This document shows, in pieces, positions 47,310-56,656 of a stretch of 64,000 bases of DNA (the first letter of the stretch is position 1; every line of letters starts with the position of its first letter). Position numbers and translations under genes: made by a program. The stretch comes from Deinococcus rubellus (lineage in GTDB: Bacteria; Deinococcota; Deinococci; Deinococcales; Deinococcaceae), in NCBI RefSeq assembly GCF_025244745.1, contig NZ_CP104213.1, positions 358,501 through 422,500 of the forward strand, written 5' to 3'. Below the pieces are notes generated by a model. That model worked only from the letters and a program-made list of their open reading frames with translations, did no database searches and was not told the DNA's origin.

Positions 47310-48569
47310 TCACTTCTTCATGTTGGCGTTCCAGTAGGTCACCGAGTCGCTCAGCGCGGCCTGGGCGGTTTTCTTGCCGAGCAGGGCGGCCTCGATGTTG
47401 TCGCTGAAGTTCTTGTAGAGGTCGTCGCTGTTGCCGGGGGCCTTGAAGCCGGGGTTGATGTAGCGGCCCGACGCGCCGACCAGGCTGGTGGCCTTGGCAA
47501 TCGGATCGGTGCTGACCTTCTTGAAGTAGGGATCGCTCTGGGCAGCGGCGGTGGTCGGCACAATCGGCACGATCTTGGCGAAGGCCATCTGGTTGGTGTT
47601 GTTGGTAAAGAAGGCGGCCAGCTTGGCGGCTTCTGCCGGGTGCTTGCTGGCAGTCGGAATCACCATGCCCATGCTGGTGCCGGTCTGGACCTTGGCGCTG
47701 CCCAGCGGCGCAGTCGTGACCACCGTCTTGGCGTACAGCGCGGGGTTGGTGTCCTTGATGCGGTTGAGCGCTTGCGGCCCGCCCACGATCATGGCGACCT
47801 TGTTCTGCGGGTAGAGTTCGGTGGCGAGCTGGAAGGCTTCCTTACGCAGGGCGTCTTCCGGGAAGTACCCGGCCTTGAACAGATCGATGTACTTTTGCAG
47901 CAGCGCCACGTGCGCCGGGCGGTCGAAGGCCGCCTTGCCGCTGGCGTCGTAGATCGGCAGGCCGTCCGAGAAGAAGTAGCCCAGAAACGACGCGCCGCTG
48001 GGGTCCTTGAGCGCCGGAACCCAGGCGTAGGCCCCGGTCTTGTCTTTGATGGTCTTGACCATGCCCAGAAGCTCGGTCATGTTGCGCGGCGCTTTGACCC
48101 CGGCTTTCTTCAGCAGATCAGGGTTGTAGAGCAGCACGCCCTCATTAAGGGAGCCGTACCAGGGATAGGCGTAGACCTTGCCGCCGATGGTGAAGTTGGC
48201 GAGCGTCTGCGGATAGAAGGTCGACTTGAGGCTGGCCATCGGCGTCAGGCTGTCCACGTTCTTCAGAAAGCCGTTCTGGGCGGCCTTGGCGGTCTCGTCG
48301 ATGTTGAGGTTCACCACGTCCGGGGCGCTGCCCAGGTTCACGCTGGCAATGAAGTCCTGCACCATGCTGTCCTGCTTATCGAACCACTTGACGGTGATGC
48401 CGGGGTTGGCCTTCTCGAAGTCGCTGATGGTGGACTTGATGTAGTTGTCGAACTTGGGGCTGAGATACCAGGTCCAGAACTGCACCTCCACCGGACTCTG
48501 GGCGGCGGCGGTGCCGAGAGCGAGCGAGAGGCCGAGGGTCAGCAATCGGGCAGCGGTCTTCTTGGACAT
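47310..48569 (-). CDS. Extracellular sugar-binding protein (SBP family 1)
   Basis: 419 residues. ATG 48569 follows AAGGAG by 7 nt and begins a signal peptide (LLTLGLSLALGTAAAQ) without a lipobox. VEVQFWTWYLSPKFDNYI, DFEKANPGITVKWFDKQDSM and APDVVNLNIDETAKAAQNGF are the usual lobe-1 elements of CUT1 receptors, and YPWYGSLNEGVLLYNPDLLK is the conserved hinge. The ligand is probably an amino sugar or disaccharide, by association with NagZ and an RpiR regulator. Confidence 0.88.
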   Translation of the reverse strand: MSKKTAARLLTLGLSLALGTAAAQSPVEVQFWTWYLSPKFDNYIKSTISDFEKANPGITVKWFDKQDSMVQDFIASVNLGSAPDVVNLNIDETAKAAQNGFLKNVDSLTPMASLKSTFYPQTLANFTIGGKVYAYPWYGSLNEGVLLYNPDLLKKAGVKAPRNMTELLGMVKTIKDKTGAYAWVPALKDPSGASFLGYFFSDGLPIYDASGKAAFDRPAHVALLQKYIDLFKAGYFPEDALRKEAFQLATELYPQNKVAMIVGGPQALNRIKDTNPALYAKTVVTTAPLGSAKVQTGTSMGMVIPTASKHPAEAAKLAAFFTNNTNQMAFAKIVPIVPTTAAAQSDPYFKKVSTDPIAKATSLVGASGRYINPGFKAPGNSDDLYKNFSDNIEAALLGKKTAQAALSDSVTYWNANMKK

Positions 48570-48639
48570 GACGACTCCTTGTGGTGGGGCGGTTCCCACC
48601 GGGACAGGGGAAGCGGGATGGGGAAGGCGGCGCGTCAGT

Positions 48640-49503
48640 TCAGTACTTTTTTTCGACCACCGATTCGGCGGTGACGCGCAGCATGGCGTGGGCCTCGGGG
48701 CGGCGGGTCAGCACGGCGCGGTAGAGCATTTCCAGCGCCAGCGCCTGCGAGGTGAGGGTGCCCAGCACGCTGTCGCTGAGCGGGTCTTCCTGGGTGGACG
48801 TGAACAGCACGGCGCTGGCGTAGCGGGTCACTGGGCTGCGGGCGCGGTGGGTCAGGGCCACGGTGTAGTGCCCCTGCGACTGGGCCAGCTTGAGGTGCTG
48901 CACGGTGTCGATGGTGCTGCCCGAACTGCTCAGGCCGATGACCACGCCGCCCCTGGGCAGACCGCTGATGGCCACCGCCGCCATGTGCGGGTCCGAGTGA
49001 ACGACCGCCGTGATACCGATGCGCATCAGCCGGTGGGCAAAGTAGATGGCCAGGAGGCCGCTGTTGCCCTGCCCGGTCAGGTCCACGCGGGGCGCGCGGG
49101 CCAGGCGGTCGGCCACCTGGTCGAGTACGCCCGCGTCGAGCAGTTGGGCGGTGTCCTCGAGCGTCTGGGCAGTCTGCCGGGCGAGGTGGCTGGCCTGGGC
49201 CTTGAGGCTGCCGTCCTGGGGGGGCAACTGATTCCCCCGGCCCAGCACATCGGCGGCCAGCGCGATCTTGAAGGCGTGGAACCCGGCGAAATCCAGCTTG
49301 CGGCACAGCCGGGTGATGGTGGCCTCGCCCACGCCCACAGCCGTGGCGAGTTCGGTGATGGTCTGGTGCACCACGTTGTCGGCGTCTTGCAGCACGTGGT
49401 CGGCCACCCGGCGCAGGCTCGGCGAGAAGTTGCCCATCTGGAGCCGGATGCGGCCCAGTGCGCCGCCGGGCACGGCTGGACGGGAAGCGAGAAGCGGGGT
49501 CAT
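48640..49503 (-). CDS. RpiR/MurR-family transcriptional regulator
   Basis: 287 residues. The N-terminal HTH (SLRRVADHVLQDADNVVHQT then ELATAVGVGEATITRLCRKL) is of the HTH_6 type and the C-terminal SIS domain (VDLTGQGNSGLLAIYFAHRL, GGVVIGLSSSGSTIDTVQHL) binds a phosphosugar. It is the first gene of the operon and so probably autoregulates it together with the transporter and nagZ. AGGAGG lies 11 nt before ATG 49503. MurR (MurNAc-6-P responsive) and NagR-like members are close in design; the effector is inferred, not seen. Confidence 0.88.
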   Translation of the reverse strand: MTPLLASRPAVPGGALGRIRLQMGNFSPSLRRVADHVLQDADNVVHQTITELATAVGVGEATITRLCRKLDFAGFHAFKIALAADVLGRGNQLPPQDGSLKAQASHLARQTAQTLEDTAQLLDAGVLDQVADRLARAPRVDLTGQGNSGLLAIYFAHRLMRIGITAVVHSDPHMAAVAISGLPRGGVVIGLSSSGSTIDTVQHLKLAQSQGHYTVALTHRARSPVTRYASAVLFTSTQEDPLSDSVLGTLTSQALALEMLYRAVLTRRPEAHAMLRVTAESVVEKKY

Positions 49504-49677
49504 GCGGGGGAAACCTCCTAAAGCAGCGCTGGAATAGGGTCAAACACCGCAGCGGACAACAGTGGGAGGCCGGACGCAGCTCTGGGGGAGCCGTGTCTGA
49601 ATCGCCACCGGGCCGCAAATGCAGGGCCGGAAAACACCTGAACCAGCGTGCCGAACTTCACAGGAAACTGTGAGAGC

Positions 49678-49706
49678 ATTGTGGAGGTAAAAATTATTTT
49701 TGTCAA
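49678..49706 (-). promoter_or_regulatory. Sigma-70 promoter of the rpiR-ABC-nagZ operon
   Basis: On the minus strand TTGACA (49701-49706), a 17-nt AT-rich spacer and CACAAT (49678-49683). The start point would be near 49671, leaving a leader of roughly 170 nt. Confidence 0.65.
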
Positions 49707-49718
49707 GACGGAGCCAGT

Positions 49719-49739
49719 TTCTGAAAATTTCTTCCAGAA
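49719..49739. promoter_or_regulatory. Candidate operator upstream of the rpiR promoter
   Basis: TTCTG-N11-CAGAA inverted repeat just upstream of the -35 box, with an inner GAAAATTTC. Could be the RpiR or an activator site. Confidence 0.3.
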
Positions 49740-49751
49740 TCAACGATTGGC

Positions 49752-50642
49752 TCAATTCGCTGGGCAGTCGCCTTTGGGCAGGACGTAGCGGTCGGCCAGT
49801 TTGGTGTTCACGCGGTAGCCAAGGTCTTCGAGCGCGCCCAGCGTGATGGGGCTGATGGGATTGACCCTGTCGGTCACGTCTCCGGCGCTGCCCGAGAGAA
49901 TTTCCGAGCAGACCACCGCACCGGCCCAGTGGCCCGCGTCGGGGTCGAGGAGAATGCCTGCACCTTTGCCGCCCAGCGCCCGGTAAGCGGCCAGCGCGCG
50001 CGGCCCGGTGTAGTACCACTGGCCGCGCTCCTTTTGCGCCAGATTCTTCTCGTCGCCGCCGCCGTCCAGCGATACGCGCTCGTCGGCTGTCCAGAGGGTG
50101 CCGACGCCCAGCGCGTGCAGCAACTCGTGGATGACGGTGTCGAGCAGTTCCGGCTGGGCCAGGTCGTTCAGGCCCCGCGAGTTGAGGTCCACCGAGCCGT
50201 AGATCGGCAGGTAGGACTTGTCGTGCAGGTCGCAGGGCGAGGAATCGCCGTACACGTCGTCGCCCAGATCCTTGACCACCACGAAGGCGACGAAGTGATT
50301 GAAGCGCTCGTGCAGGGCGGGTAGCCCCTTGTCGCAGGCGTTGGCGGGCAGATCGAGCCGCACCGGCTGGAATTTGGAGCCGATCAGCCCGGCGACCCGG
50401 TTGGCGGCGGCCTGCAAGGTGGCCCGTTGCCCGGCGCTCAGCGCCTTGCCGCGCAGCCGCAACTCGATGACAAACGGCGCGTCCTGGCGGCTGAAGACCG
50501 TGCTGGCGGCTGGCCGGGTCGCGGCGAAGGCGGTTCCCGGCCCCCACCACCCCGGCGCTGACAGGCCGAGGGTCAGGCTGAGCGCCCACACTGTCCGAAC
50601 GAGAGCCAATCGAAACCGCTTTCCCTGCTGCCTGTGGTCCAT
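49752..50642 (-). CDS. Secreted leishmanolysin-like zinc metalloprotease
   Basis: 296 residues. A long basic N-terminus leads to a signal segment (TVWALSLTLGLSAPGWWGPG). The zinc site is VIHELLHALGVGTLW (HExxH plus following helix). The C-terminal part has HWAGAVVCSEILSG and ISPITLGALEDLGYRVNTKL, where the HW and the LEDLGY pattern match bacterial peptidases related to M8. It probably acts outside the cell. Four cysteines could form disulfides. GGAGCG precedes ATG 50642. It lies upstream of, but apart from, the sugar operon, which has its own promoter. Confidence 0.72.
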   Translation of the reverse strand: MDHRQQGKRFRLALVRTVWALSLTLGLSAPGWWGPGTAFAATRPAASTVFSRQDAPFVIELRLRGKALSAGQRATLQAAANRVAGLIGSKFQPVRLDLPANACDKGLPALHERFNHFVAFVVVKDLGDDVYGDSSPCDLHDKSYLPIYGSVDLNSRGLNDLAQPELLDTVIHELLHALGVGTLWTADERVSLDGGGDEKNLAQKERGQWYYTGPRALAAYRALGGKGAGILLDPDAGHWAGAVVCSEILSGSAGDVTDRVNPISPITLGALEDLGYRVNTKLADRYVLPKGDCPAN

Positions 50643-50770
50643 TTACGCTCCGGTCCCGCCTCTGAAGTGTGGGCAGCTTAGCGCCTTGCACAGGCTGGGG
50701 CGTGCAGCCTGCTGCCTGGCCATCTGGGAGCCTGGGCCATCTGGCTGGGGTCGCCACCGTGCCGCCCCGT

Positions 50771-50776
50771 TATCCT
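50771..50776 (+). promoter_or_regulatory. Candidate -10 box (TATCCT) of the CPT-like gene
   Basis: TATCCT ends 6 nt before ATG 50783, leaderless arrangement. Confidence 0.45.
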
Positions 50777-50782
50777 GCGGGT

Positions 50783-51355
50783 ATGTCTCTGCCTGTCAGC
50801 CGGATCATCCTGCTCAACGGCGCGTCGAGTGCTGGGAAGTCCACCCTTTGCCGGGCGCTGCAAGCCCAGTTACCAGAGCCGTTTCTGTATTTTGCGCTCG
50901 ATCTGCTGCTGTTTAGCAAGGAAGTCGTACCGCAGCGGCCCGGCGTGGTGGCCTTCGAGTGGTCGCGGCAGCGACCCAGATTGTTCGGTGGCTACCACCG
51001 TTCGCTGGCCGCCTTCGCCTCGGCGGGCAACAATCTGATTGTTGATTACGTGCTGGAGACGCAGGAAACCCTCAGCGACCTGGTGCGGCTCCTGGCTCCC
51101 TTCGACGTGTTTTTCGTGGGCGTACACTGTCCCCTGCCGGAGTTGGAGCGGCGTGAGCGGGCACGGGGAGACCGGCGCATCGGCGACGCCCGGATGGACT
51201 TTGGGCGGGTACATACCTTCAGCGGCTACGACTTCGAGCTGGACTCGCTGGGAGCGCAGGAAGAAAACGCGGCCAGAGTTGTGGCGGCCTGGCAAAACCG
51301 CACGCGGCCCGGCGTCTTCAATCAACTGGGCGGGGAGCGACTGGGGGGCAGATAA
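50783..51355 (+). CDS. Chloramphenicol phosphotransferase-like P-loop kinase
   Basis: 190 residues. The P-loop is SRIILLNGASSAGKSTLCRA. DLLLFSKEVVPQRP, NNLIVDYVLE and VHCPLPELERRERARGDRRI follow in the order seen in the CPT family, whose last motif is a lid helix with arginines contacting ATP. Family members phosphorylate chloramphenicol in Streptomyces venezuelae, but many relatives have no tested role, so resistance should not be assumed. It is monocistronic with a leaderless-type promoter. Confidence 0.72.
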   Translation: MSLPVSRIILLNGASSAGKSTLCRALQAQLPEPFLYFALDLLLFSKEVVPQRPGVVAFEWSRQRPRLFGGYHRSLAAFASAGNNLIVDYVLETQETLSDLVRLLAPFDVFFVGVHCPLPELERRERARGDRRIGDARMDFGRVHTFSGYDFELDSLGAQEENAARVVAAWQNRTRPGVFNQLGGERLGGR

Positions 51356-51474
51356 AGGGCGCTTGGGGGAGGCTTGAAGCCCGCTTAAAAAAGCGTCGGC
51401 GCGTGCAGTGCGGCCTCTTGTCGTCACGGAAGATGATCCCTGAAACAGACCCCACCCACTCAGGAGGAATGACC

Positions 51475-51798
51475 ATGCCGACCAGGATTCAGCCCACCAT
51501 CACCGCCCTTCAGGGCAATCTCGCCGACGTGACGCCCAAGCGCGGTGCGGAGCTCATCGGGCGTTGGACCAGCGATCTTGAGAGTGTCGACTGGCGCGGG
51601 GCCAAGACCATCCACGCCGATCTGGTGGCGTTGCAGCACCAGCTCGGGGGCGGCTCGCCCGATGGGGCCAGAATCAAGGCGCTGCTGACCAAGCTGGGCG
51701 AGTCCACCGAACGCGCCGCCGCCCACGTCGAGGGCCGCACCGGAGAGCAGCTCAAGGAACTGGCTGGGGTGCTCCAGCAGGCGGGGAAAAGTTTGTAA
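51475..51798 (+). CDS. Hypothetical small helical protein
   Basis: 107 residues. Two ATGs lie close together; 51475 is 7 nt after AGGAGG whereas 51469 is only 1 nt after it, so 51475 is chosen. The sequence is soluble and helical (WRGAKTIHADLVALQHQLGG, GEQLKELAGVLQQAGKSL). Family not recognised. A terminator follows 24 nt after the stop. Confidence 0.65.
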   Translation: MPTRIQPTITALQGNLADVTPKRGAELIGRWTSDLESVDWRGAKTIHADLVALQHQLGGGSPDGARIKALLTKLGESTERAAAHVEGRTGEQLKELAGVLQQAGKSL

Positions 51799-51815
51799 GT
51801 CGTTCCGAGTGTTCA

Positions 51816-51850
51816 GCAAAAACCCCCGCTGCATGCGGGGGCGTTTGTTT
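51816..51850. terminator. Bidirectional terminator between the small gene and lipA
   Basis: CCCCCGC-TGCAT-GCGGGGG with GTTTGTTT after it on the plus strand and TTTTTGC on the minus strand. Confidence 0.85.
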
Positions 51851-51862
51851 GGCTTCAAGCGC

Positions 51863-52848
<986 letters not shown>

Positions 52849-52852
<4 letters not shown>

Positions 52853-53625
52853 GCGGGGCCTCCGGCGCTCGGGATGGGTTGGATTGGAAGGGTCTGGAAG
52901 GGCAGGGCGGGCAGGGTCCAGTCGTAGTTGCGGAAGGTTTCGGCAAAGGCCTCGGCCACGGCGCTTTTCACAGCGTCCATACCGGGAGCTTCACCCAGGC
53001 CGCGCCACTGATATTCACGTTCGATGCTGGTCATCTGGGTATCGGTCAGGCCACACGGCACGATCAGATCGAAGTGGTCGAGGTTGGTGCTGACGTTCAG
53101 GCCCACGCCATGCAGCGCCACGTGCCGCTTGATCGCCACGCCAATGCTGGCGATCTTCTGATGACGACTCAGGCCGTTGATCTCCCGGTCCGGCACGTAA
53201 ATGCCCGCGTAGCCGGGGTTGGGGCGGGTATCGCGCAGGTTCAGTGCTGCCAGCGCCTTGAGGGTGGCCTCTTCGAGCAGGCGCAGAAAGTCGCGGACCT
53301 TGCGGCCCACCGGGAAAATAGCGTACATCACCAGTTGGCCGGGGCCGTGGTAGGTCACGTCGCCGCCGCGCTCGATCTGGTAGACGCCGATCTGCTGCGC
53401 GGCCAGATACTCGCGGGTCACGACGATATTGTCGCCCGCCGCCGCCTTGCGCCCCAGCGTCAGCACGGCGGGATGCTCGGCCAGTAGCAAAGTGGGCCGC
53501 CCGCCTGCCGCCACCCGGGCGTGGTGCTCCTTCTGGGCGTCCCAGGCCGCCTGGTAGGCGATCAGGCCGAGGTCGATCACCTCGAAGGCCAGGGTGGAGG
53601 GTAGGGTGGGGAAAGCGCCGCTCAT
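52849..53625 (-). CDS. lipB: Octanoyltransferase
   Basis: 258 residues. [40 protein letters not shown] with the conserved lysine, and FDLIVPCGL with the catalytic cysteine are all present. It transfers octanoate from acyl carrier protein to the lipoyl domains on which LipA acts. The C-terminal ~30 residues extend beyond the catalytic domain. A TAAACT box 7 nt before ATG 53625 suggests a leaderless start for the lipB-lipA mRNA. Confidence 0.95.
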
Positions 53626-53632
53626 AACCCGC

Positions 53633-53638
53633 AGTTTA
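53633..53638 (-). promoter_or_regulatory. Candidate -10 box (TAAACT) of lipB-lipA
   Basis: TAAACT on the minus strand ends 7 nt before the ATG at 53625. Confidence 0.45.
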
Positions 53639-53762
53639 CGCCCGGCCCCGGTGCACCGAAGGTTGGAAGCACACGGTTTGCTCCGTGATTGACCACTCGA
53701 ATGTGTGGGTGCTGGGAGTCGGTGCGGTTCAGCCGAACGGCAGCGCGGCCAAACCCAGCCGC

Positions 53763-53768
53763 TAGACT
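53763..53768 (+). promoter_or_regulatory. Candidate -10 box (TAGACT) of truA
   Basis: TAGACT ends 6 nt before GTG 53775, supporting that GTG as the start of a leaderless message. Confidence 0.45.
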
Positions 53769-53774
53769 CAGGAC

Positions 53775-54599
53775 GTGTGTGCTGAATGGGCGGGCGAGGA
53801 GGCAGGGCAGCGTCAGTATCGCCCGCCGGACGGCTGGGTCCGCTGGCGAATGACCCTGAGCTGGCACGGCGCGGGCTTCGTCGGCTGGCAATCGCAACCC
53901 GGCGCTCGGAGTGTGCAGGACACCCTGCGCGACGCCTGGCTGCCGCTGGTGGGCCACCCTGCCGATGTCGCCCGTCCGGTGGCGGCAGGGCGTACCGATG
54001 CGGGAGTTCATGCCGAGACGATGACGGCGCACCTCGATGTCCGCCTCGGCAGTCTCAAACCCGGCACTGAGCAACTTGCCCGCGCCATCAACGCCCACCT
54101 GCCGCCCGATCTGGCCGTCACCGGAATCGAACCCGCCGCGCCGGGCTTTCACGCCCGGTTTTCCTGTCTCGGGCGGGCCTACGTCTACCGGGTGATCAAC
54201 GTGCCGCAGCGCCGCCCGCTGTGGGAGGGCCGGGCACTGCACCGCAGCGGGCCGCTGGACATGGCCGCCATGCGCCGGGCCGCCGCGCAGCTGATCGGCC
54301 CGCACGATTTTGCCGCTTTCGCCACCCAGGAGGAGCGCCAGACAGTGCGTGAGCTGCGGCGGCTGGACGTGCAGCGGCTGGGCGAGCTGACCGAGTTTCA
54401 CGTCGCGGGCGAGAGCTTTCTGCGCCACATGGTGCGCGGCCTGGTGGGTACCTTGCTCAGTGTGGGCGAGGGCCGCCTCAGCCCCGAGCAGATGGAAGCC
54501 ATTCTGACCTCGAAGCAGCGGGCGCAGGCTGGAGCCAACATGCCGCCGCACGGGTTGTATTTCACCTGGGCGGAGTACGGCGAGCGCTGCCAGGAGTAG
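53775..54599 (+). CDS. truA: tRNA pseudouridine(38-40) synthase
   Basis: 274 residues. The catalytic aspartate D75 is in [60 protein letters not shown] and [20 protein letters not shown] complete the TruA motif set. The N-terminal ~20 residues before [20 protein letters not shown] are longer than in many TruA proteins, so the later in-frame ATG at 53850 (MTLSWHG) is an alternative start; the promoter spacing favours GTG 53775. It modifies U38-40 in the anticodon arm of tRNAs. Confidence 0.93.
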   Translation: MCAEWAGEEAGQRQYRPPDGWVRWRMTLSWHGAGFVGWQSQPGARSVQDTLRDAWLPLVGHPADVARPVAAGRTDAGVHAETMTAHLDVRLGSLKPGTEQLARAINAHLPPDLAVTGIEPAAPGFHARFSCLGRAYVYRVINVPQRRPLWEGRALHRSGPLDMAAMRRAAAQLIGPHDFAAFATQEERQTVRELRRLDVQRLGELTEFHVAGESFLRHMVRGLVGTLLSVGEGRLSPEQMEAILTSKQRAQAGANMPPHGLYFTWAEYGERCQE

Positions 54600-54619
54600 A
54601 CAGCAAACAAAACAGGAAG

Positions 54620-54647
54620 TAAAAAGCCCCACGCCGAGACGGGGGCT
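54620..54647 (-). terminator. Ancestral tRNA-Leu terminator, now stranded at the far end of the island
   Basis: On the minus strand AGCCCC ... GGGGCT is followed by TTTTTAC, directly downstream of the left att copy. It would have terminated tRNA-Leu before integration. Confidence 0.65.
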
Positions 54648-54714
54648 GTTCTGGTGCCGAGAACGGGACTTGAACCCGTATGCCGTGAAGCGTTCGATTT
54701 TAAGTCGAGTGCGT
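54646..54714 (-). repeat. attL: 69-bp direct repeat containing the displaced 3' part of tRNA-Leu
   Basis: Identical over 69 bp to 60686-60754. It contains the anticodon arm, variable arm, T-arm and CCA end of tRNA-Leu(TAA) but diverges where the 5' part should begin, so it is a non-functional fragment left by integration. Confidence 0.92.
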
Positions 54715-54924
54715 TCAGAGGCTCTGCAAAAACAACGTCCAGCATAGTATATTCCTCATATTGAGTGGTGTCAAAGTCTCTACAGAACAAACGATTACAG
54801 ATACTCTTCAAGTAGTGCTTCAGTCACTCTCTCAGCCTCCACAGAACCTTTGCACTCTCCCACTGCACCGTTCAAACTGAAGATATATTTCACCCACTAA
54901 AAATTATTCAGAGGTATCCCAACC

Positions 54925-55197
54925 ATGCAAGAATCCAAACTCAAAAAGCTTCAGGCCATCCACAGTTCCCTCTTGGCACTCTCCAAGGAGCTAGACGAGG
55001 TTCGGCAATTGGTCACCGCTACCCCTGACACGAGAAAAGCAGTTGAGGGGCAACCCGTCATTCCCCACTACACCGCTATTCATCGTGAAGACCTCGGACA
55101 AGGCCGCAGCAGAAGCTATACGGTTTCCTATCAGGTCAATCCAAACGGAGAAATGCAGATTATCGGTGTATCTGTGACCGATGCTGACGCCGCGTAA
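54925..55197 (+). CDS. Island-encoded small protein, unknown
   Basis: 90 residues from ATG 54925, with AGAGGT upstream. The N-terminal half is helical (LKKLQAIHSSLLALSKELDE), the C-terminal half beta-like (RSRSYTVSYQVNPNGEMQII). No family recognised. It lies upstream of the Mrr gene, with 138 nt and probably a promoter between them. Confidence 0.6.
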   Translation: MQESKLKKLQAIHSSLLALSKELDEVRQLVTATPDTRKAVEGQPVIPHYTAIHREDLGQGRSRSYTVSYQVNPNGEMQIIGVSVTDADAA

Positions 55198-55312
55198 GCT
55201 TCAGCCACCTATCTCCTACCCTAGATAGTTCGAGCTACGACAGCACTTAACAGCTCTCATGCCGCCGTTGCCGGTATCCTAGATTGTGCCTAAAAAGACC
55301 ATCAAGTGTCCT

Positions 55313-55324
55313 GTGAGTACTCAC
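55313..55324. promoter_or_regulatory. Perfect 12-bp palindrome just upstream of the Mrr gene
   Basis: GTGAGTACTCAC ends 11 nt before ATG 55336 and sits downstream of a TATCCT box (55276-55281), partly outside the RBS. A controller-protein or self-binding site is plausible. Confidence 0.4.
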
Positions 55325-55335
55325 CTGAGGACAGG

Positions 55336-56184
55336 ATGAATGTTCCCAAGTACCACGAGTTTTTCAACCCTCTGTTGGCGGCAATGCATCAGCTCGGCGG
55401 CAGCGCCAGTCTCGTTGAGTTGGATGAGGAAGCAGTGCGACAAATGCAGTTGCCCTCAGAAGTCACTGATGTTCTCCATGGCGATACGGGGAAAACAGAG
55501 GTACAATACAGGTTGGCTTGGGCAAGAACTTATTTGAAGAAGTATGGACTCATCACCAACAGCTCTCGTGGGGTGTGGGCGCTGACAGCGGCGGGGCAAA
55601 CAACTAGAACGGTCCAGTCCCGAAAGGTACAGGGTGCTGTCCGCGTTCAGAGACAACAGGCACCCACTGATACAACATCAAACGAAGAAGTATTAGATGA
55701 CAGTGTGTCAATCGATGAGCAGCCGAAGTGGGAAGACCATCTACGAGAAACTGTTCTTGCCTTGACGCCGGGAGGGTTCGAACGTCTCTGTCAGCGCATC
55801 CTTCGAGAGTCTGGCTTCATCCAGGTTGAGGTAACAGGTAGGTCTGGAGATGGTGGAATTGATGGTCACGGAATCGTGCGACTTGCGGGGTTGCTGAGCT
55901 TCCCAATTATCTTCCAGGCCAAGAAATATAGAGGCTCGGTAGGTGCTCCGGAGATAAGGAACTTCCGGGGCGCAATGGTCGGTAGAGCCGACAAGGGCTT
56001 ATTCATCACAACTGGAAATTTCACTCCTGCCGCCAGTGCTGAGGCCACACGAGACGGCGCTCCACCAATTGACTTGATAGATGGAAGCGCCTTAGTTACT
56101 AAGCTTAAAGAACTCAAGCTTGGGGTCAGCACACGTATGGTGGAAGTCACAGAGGTAGATGAAGACTGGTTTAATTCCTTATAG
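55336..56184 (+). CDS. Mrr-like type IV restriction endonuclease
   Basis: 282 residues. The N-terminal ~95 are a winged-helix Mrr_N domain (YHEFFNPLLAAMHQLGGSAS, then WARTYLKKYGLITNSSRGVW). A linker leads to Mrr_cat: LTPGGFERLCQRILRESGFI, GRSGDGGIDGHGIVR and FPIIFQAKKYRGSVGAPEIR, giving the D-(x)n-QxK active-site pattern, then GLFITTGNFTPAASAEA. Such enzymes cut modified (usually methylated) foreign DNA and need no partner methylase. I start at ATG 55336, 7 nt after GAGG, not at GTG 55306. It is likely defence cargo of the island. Confidence 0.87.
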   Translation: MNVPKYHEFFNPLLAAMHQLGGSASLVELDEEAVRQMQLPSEVTDVLHGDTGKTEVQYRLAWARTYLKKYGLITNSSRGVWALTAAGQTTRTVQSRKVQGAVRVQRQQAPTDTTSNEEVLDDSVSIDEQPKWEDHLRETVLALTPGGFERLCQRILRESGFIQVEVTGRSGDGGIDGHGIVRLAGLLSFPIIFQAKKYRGSVGAPEIRNFRGAMVGRADKGLFITTGNFTPAASAEATRDGAPPIDLIDGSALVTKLKELKLGVSTRMVEVTEVDEDWFNSL

Positions 56185-56646
56185 CCAGTAGTTCTGAGCC
56201 TCTTATTCATTTTTTCGCTAGCGGATTGGAGGATTCGGAATCTGGTCCGAAGGCCTATTAGCACTCAAAAAATTGAAGCTGCCTCTCTCTGGACGCGCTC
56301 CTTAGGGGCGGATAAAGCTCAAGTATCTGCTCCAGTAATAGCCACGAAATCACGGCAATGTTGCTGCGGACTCCGCAAAGAACTGACCATAGAAAATCCA
56401 TAATATTTATTTTATTAAGTTCTTACTTTATTCACACATAGCCCTCTTCACTATTCGGATGACGGATATGGTCTTCTGATGTTACCCCGTTCTTCCAGTT
56501 GTGATACTTGGAAGCACACCGCGCCAGACAATATCGCCCTGATTTTTCATCACAGCCTTTTTTTACTCTTCTCTCTACTCGTCTATAGAACTAGGGAGTC
56601 TAAGTCCTCATTGAATCTTTATTCCACCTGAGGAGGTGGCCCCGCT
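56185..56646. other. AT-rich non-coding region upstream of the polymerase gene; candidate replication origin
   Basis: 462 nt with no credible ORF. 56401-56430 is almost pure A/T and is followed directly by TTATTCACA (56428-56436), which fits the relaxed DnaA-box consensus TTWTNCACA. The polymerase RBS AGGAGGT lies at its right end (56631-56637). Only one such box was found, so origin function is speculative. Confidence 0.35.
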
Positions 56647-56648
56647 TT

Positions 56649-56656
56649 GAATTACC
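56649..56656. repeat. Left 8-bp target duplication of the IS66-family element
   Basis: GAATTACC, repeated exactly at 58159-58166. Confidence 0.92.

Noticed and set aside
50783..51355. Calling the CPT-like protein a chloramphenicol-resistance gene
   Set aside because: Most family members have no shown resistance role and there is no mobile or resistance context here.
55306..55335. GTG start ten codons upstream for the Mrr gene
   Set aside because: It would place the 12-bp palindrome and the GAGG ribosome site inside the coding region; ATG 55336 fits better.
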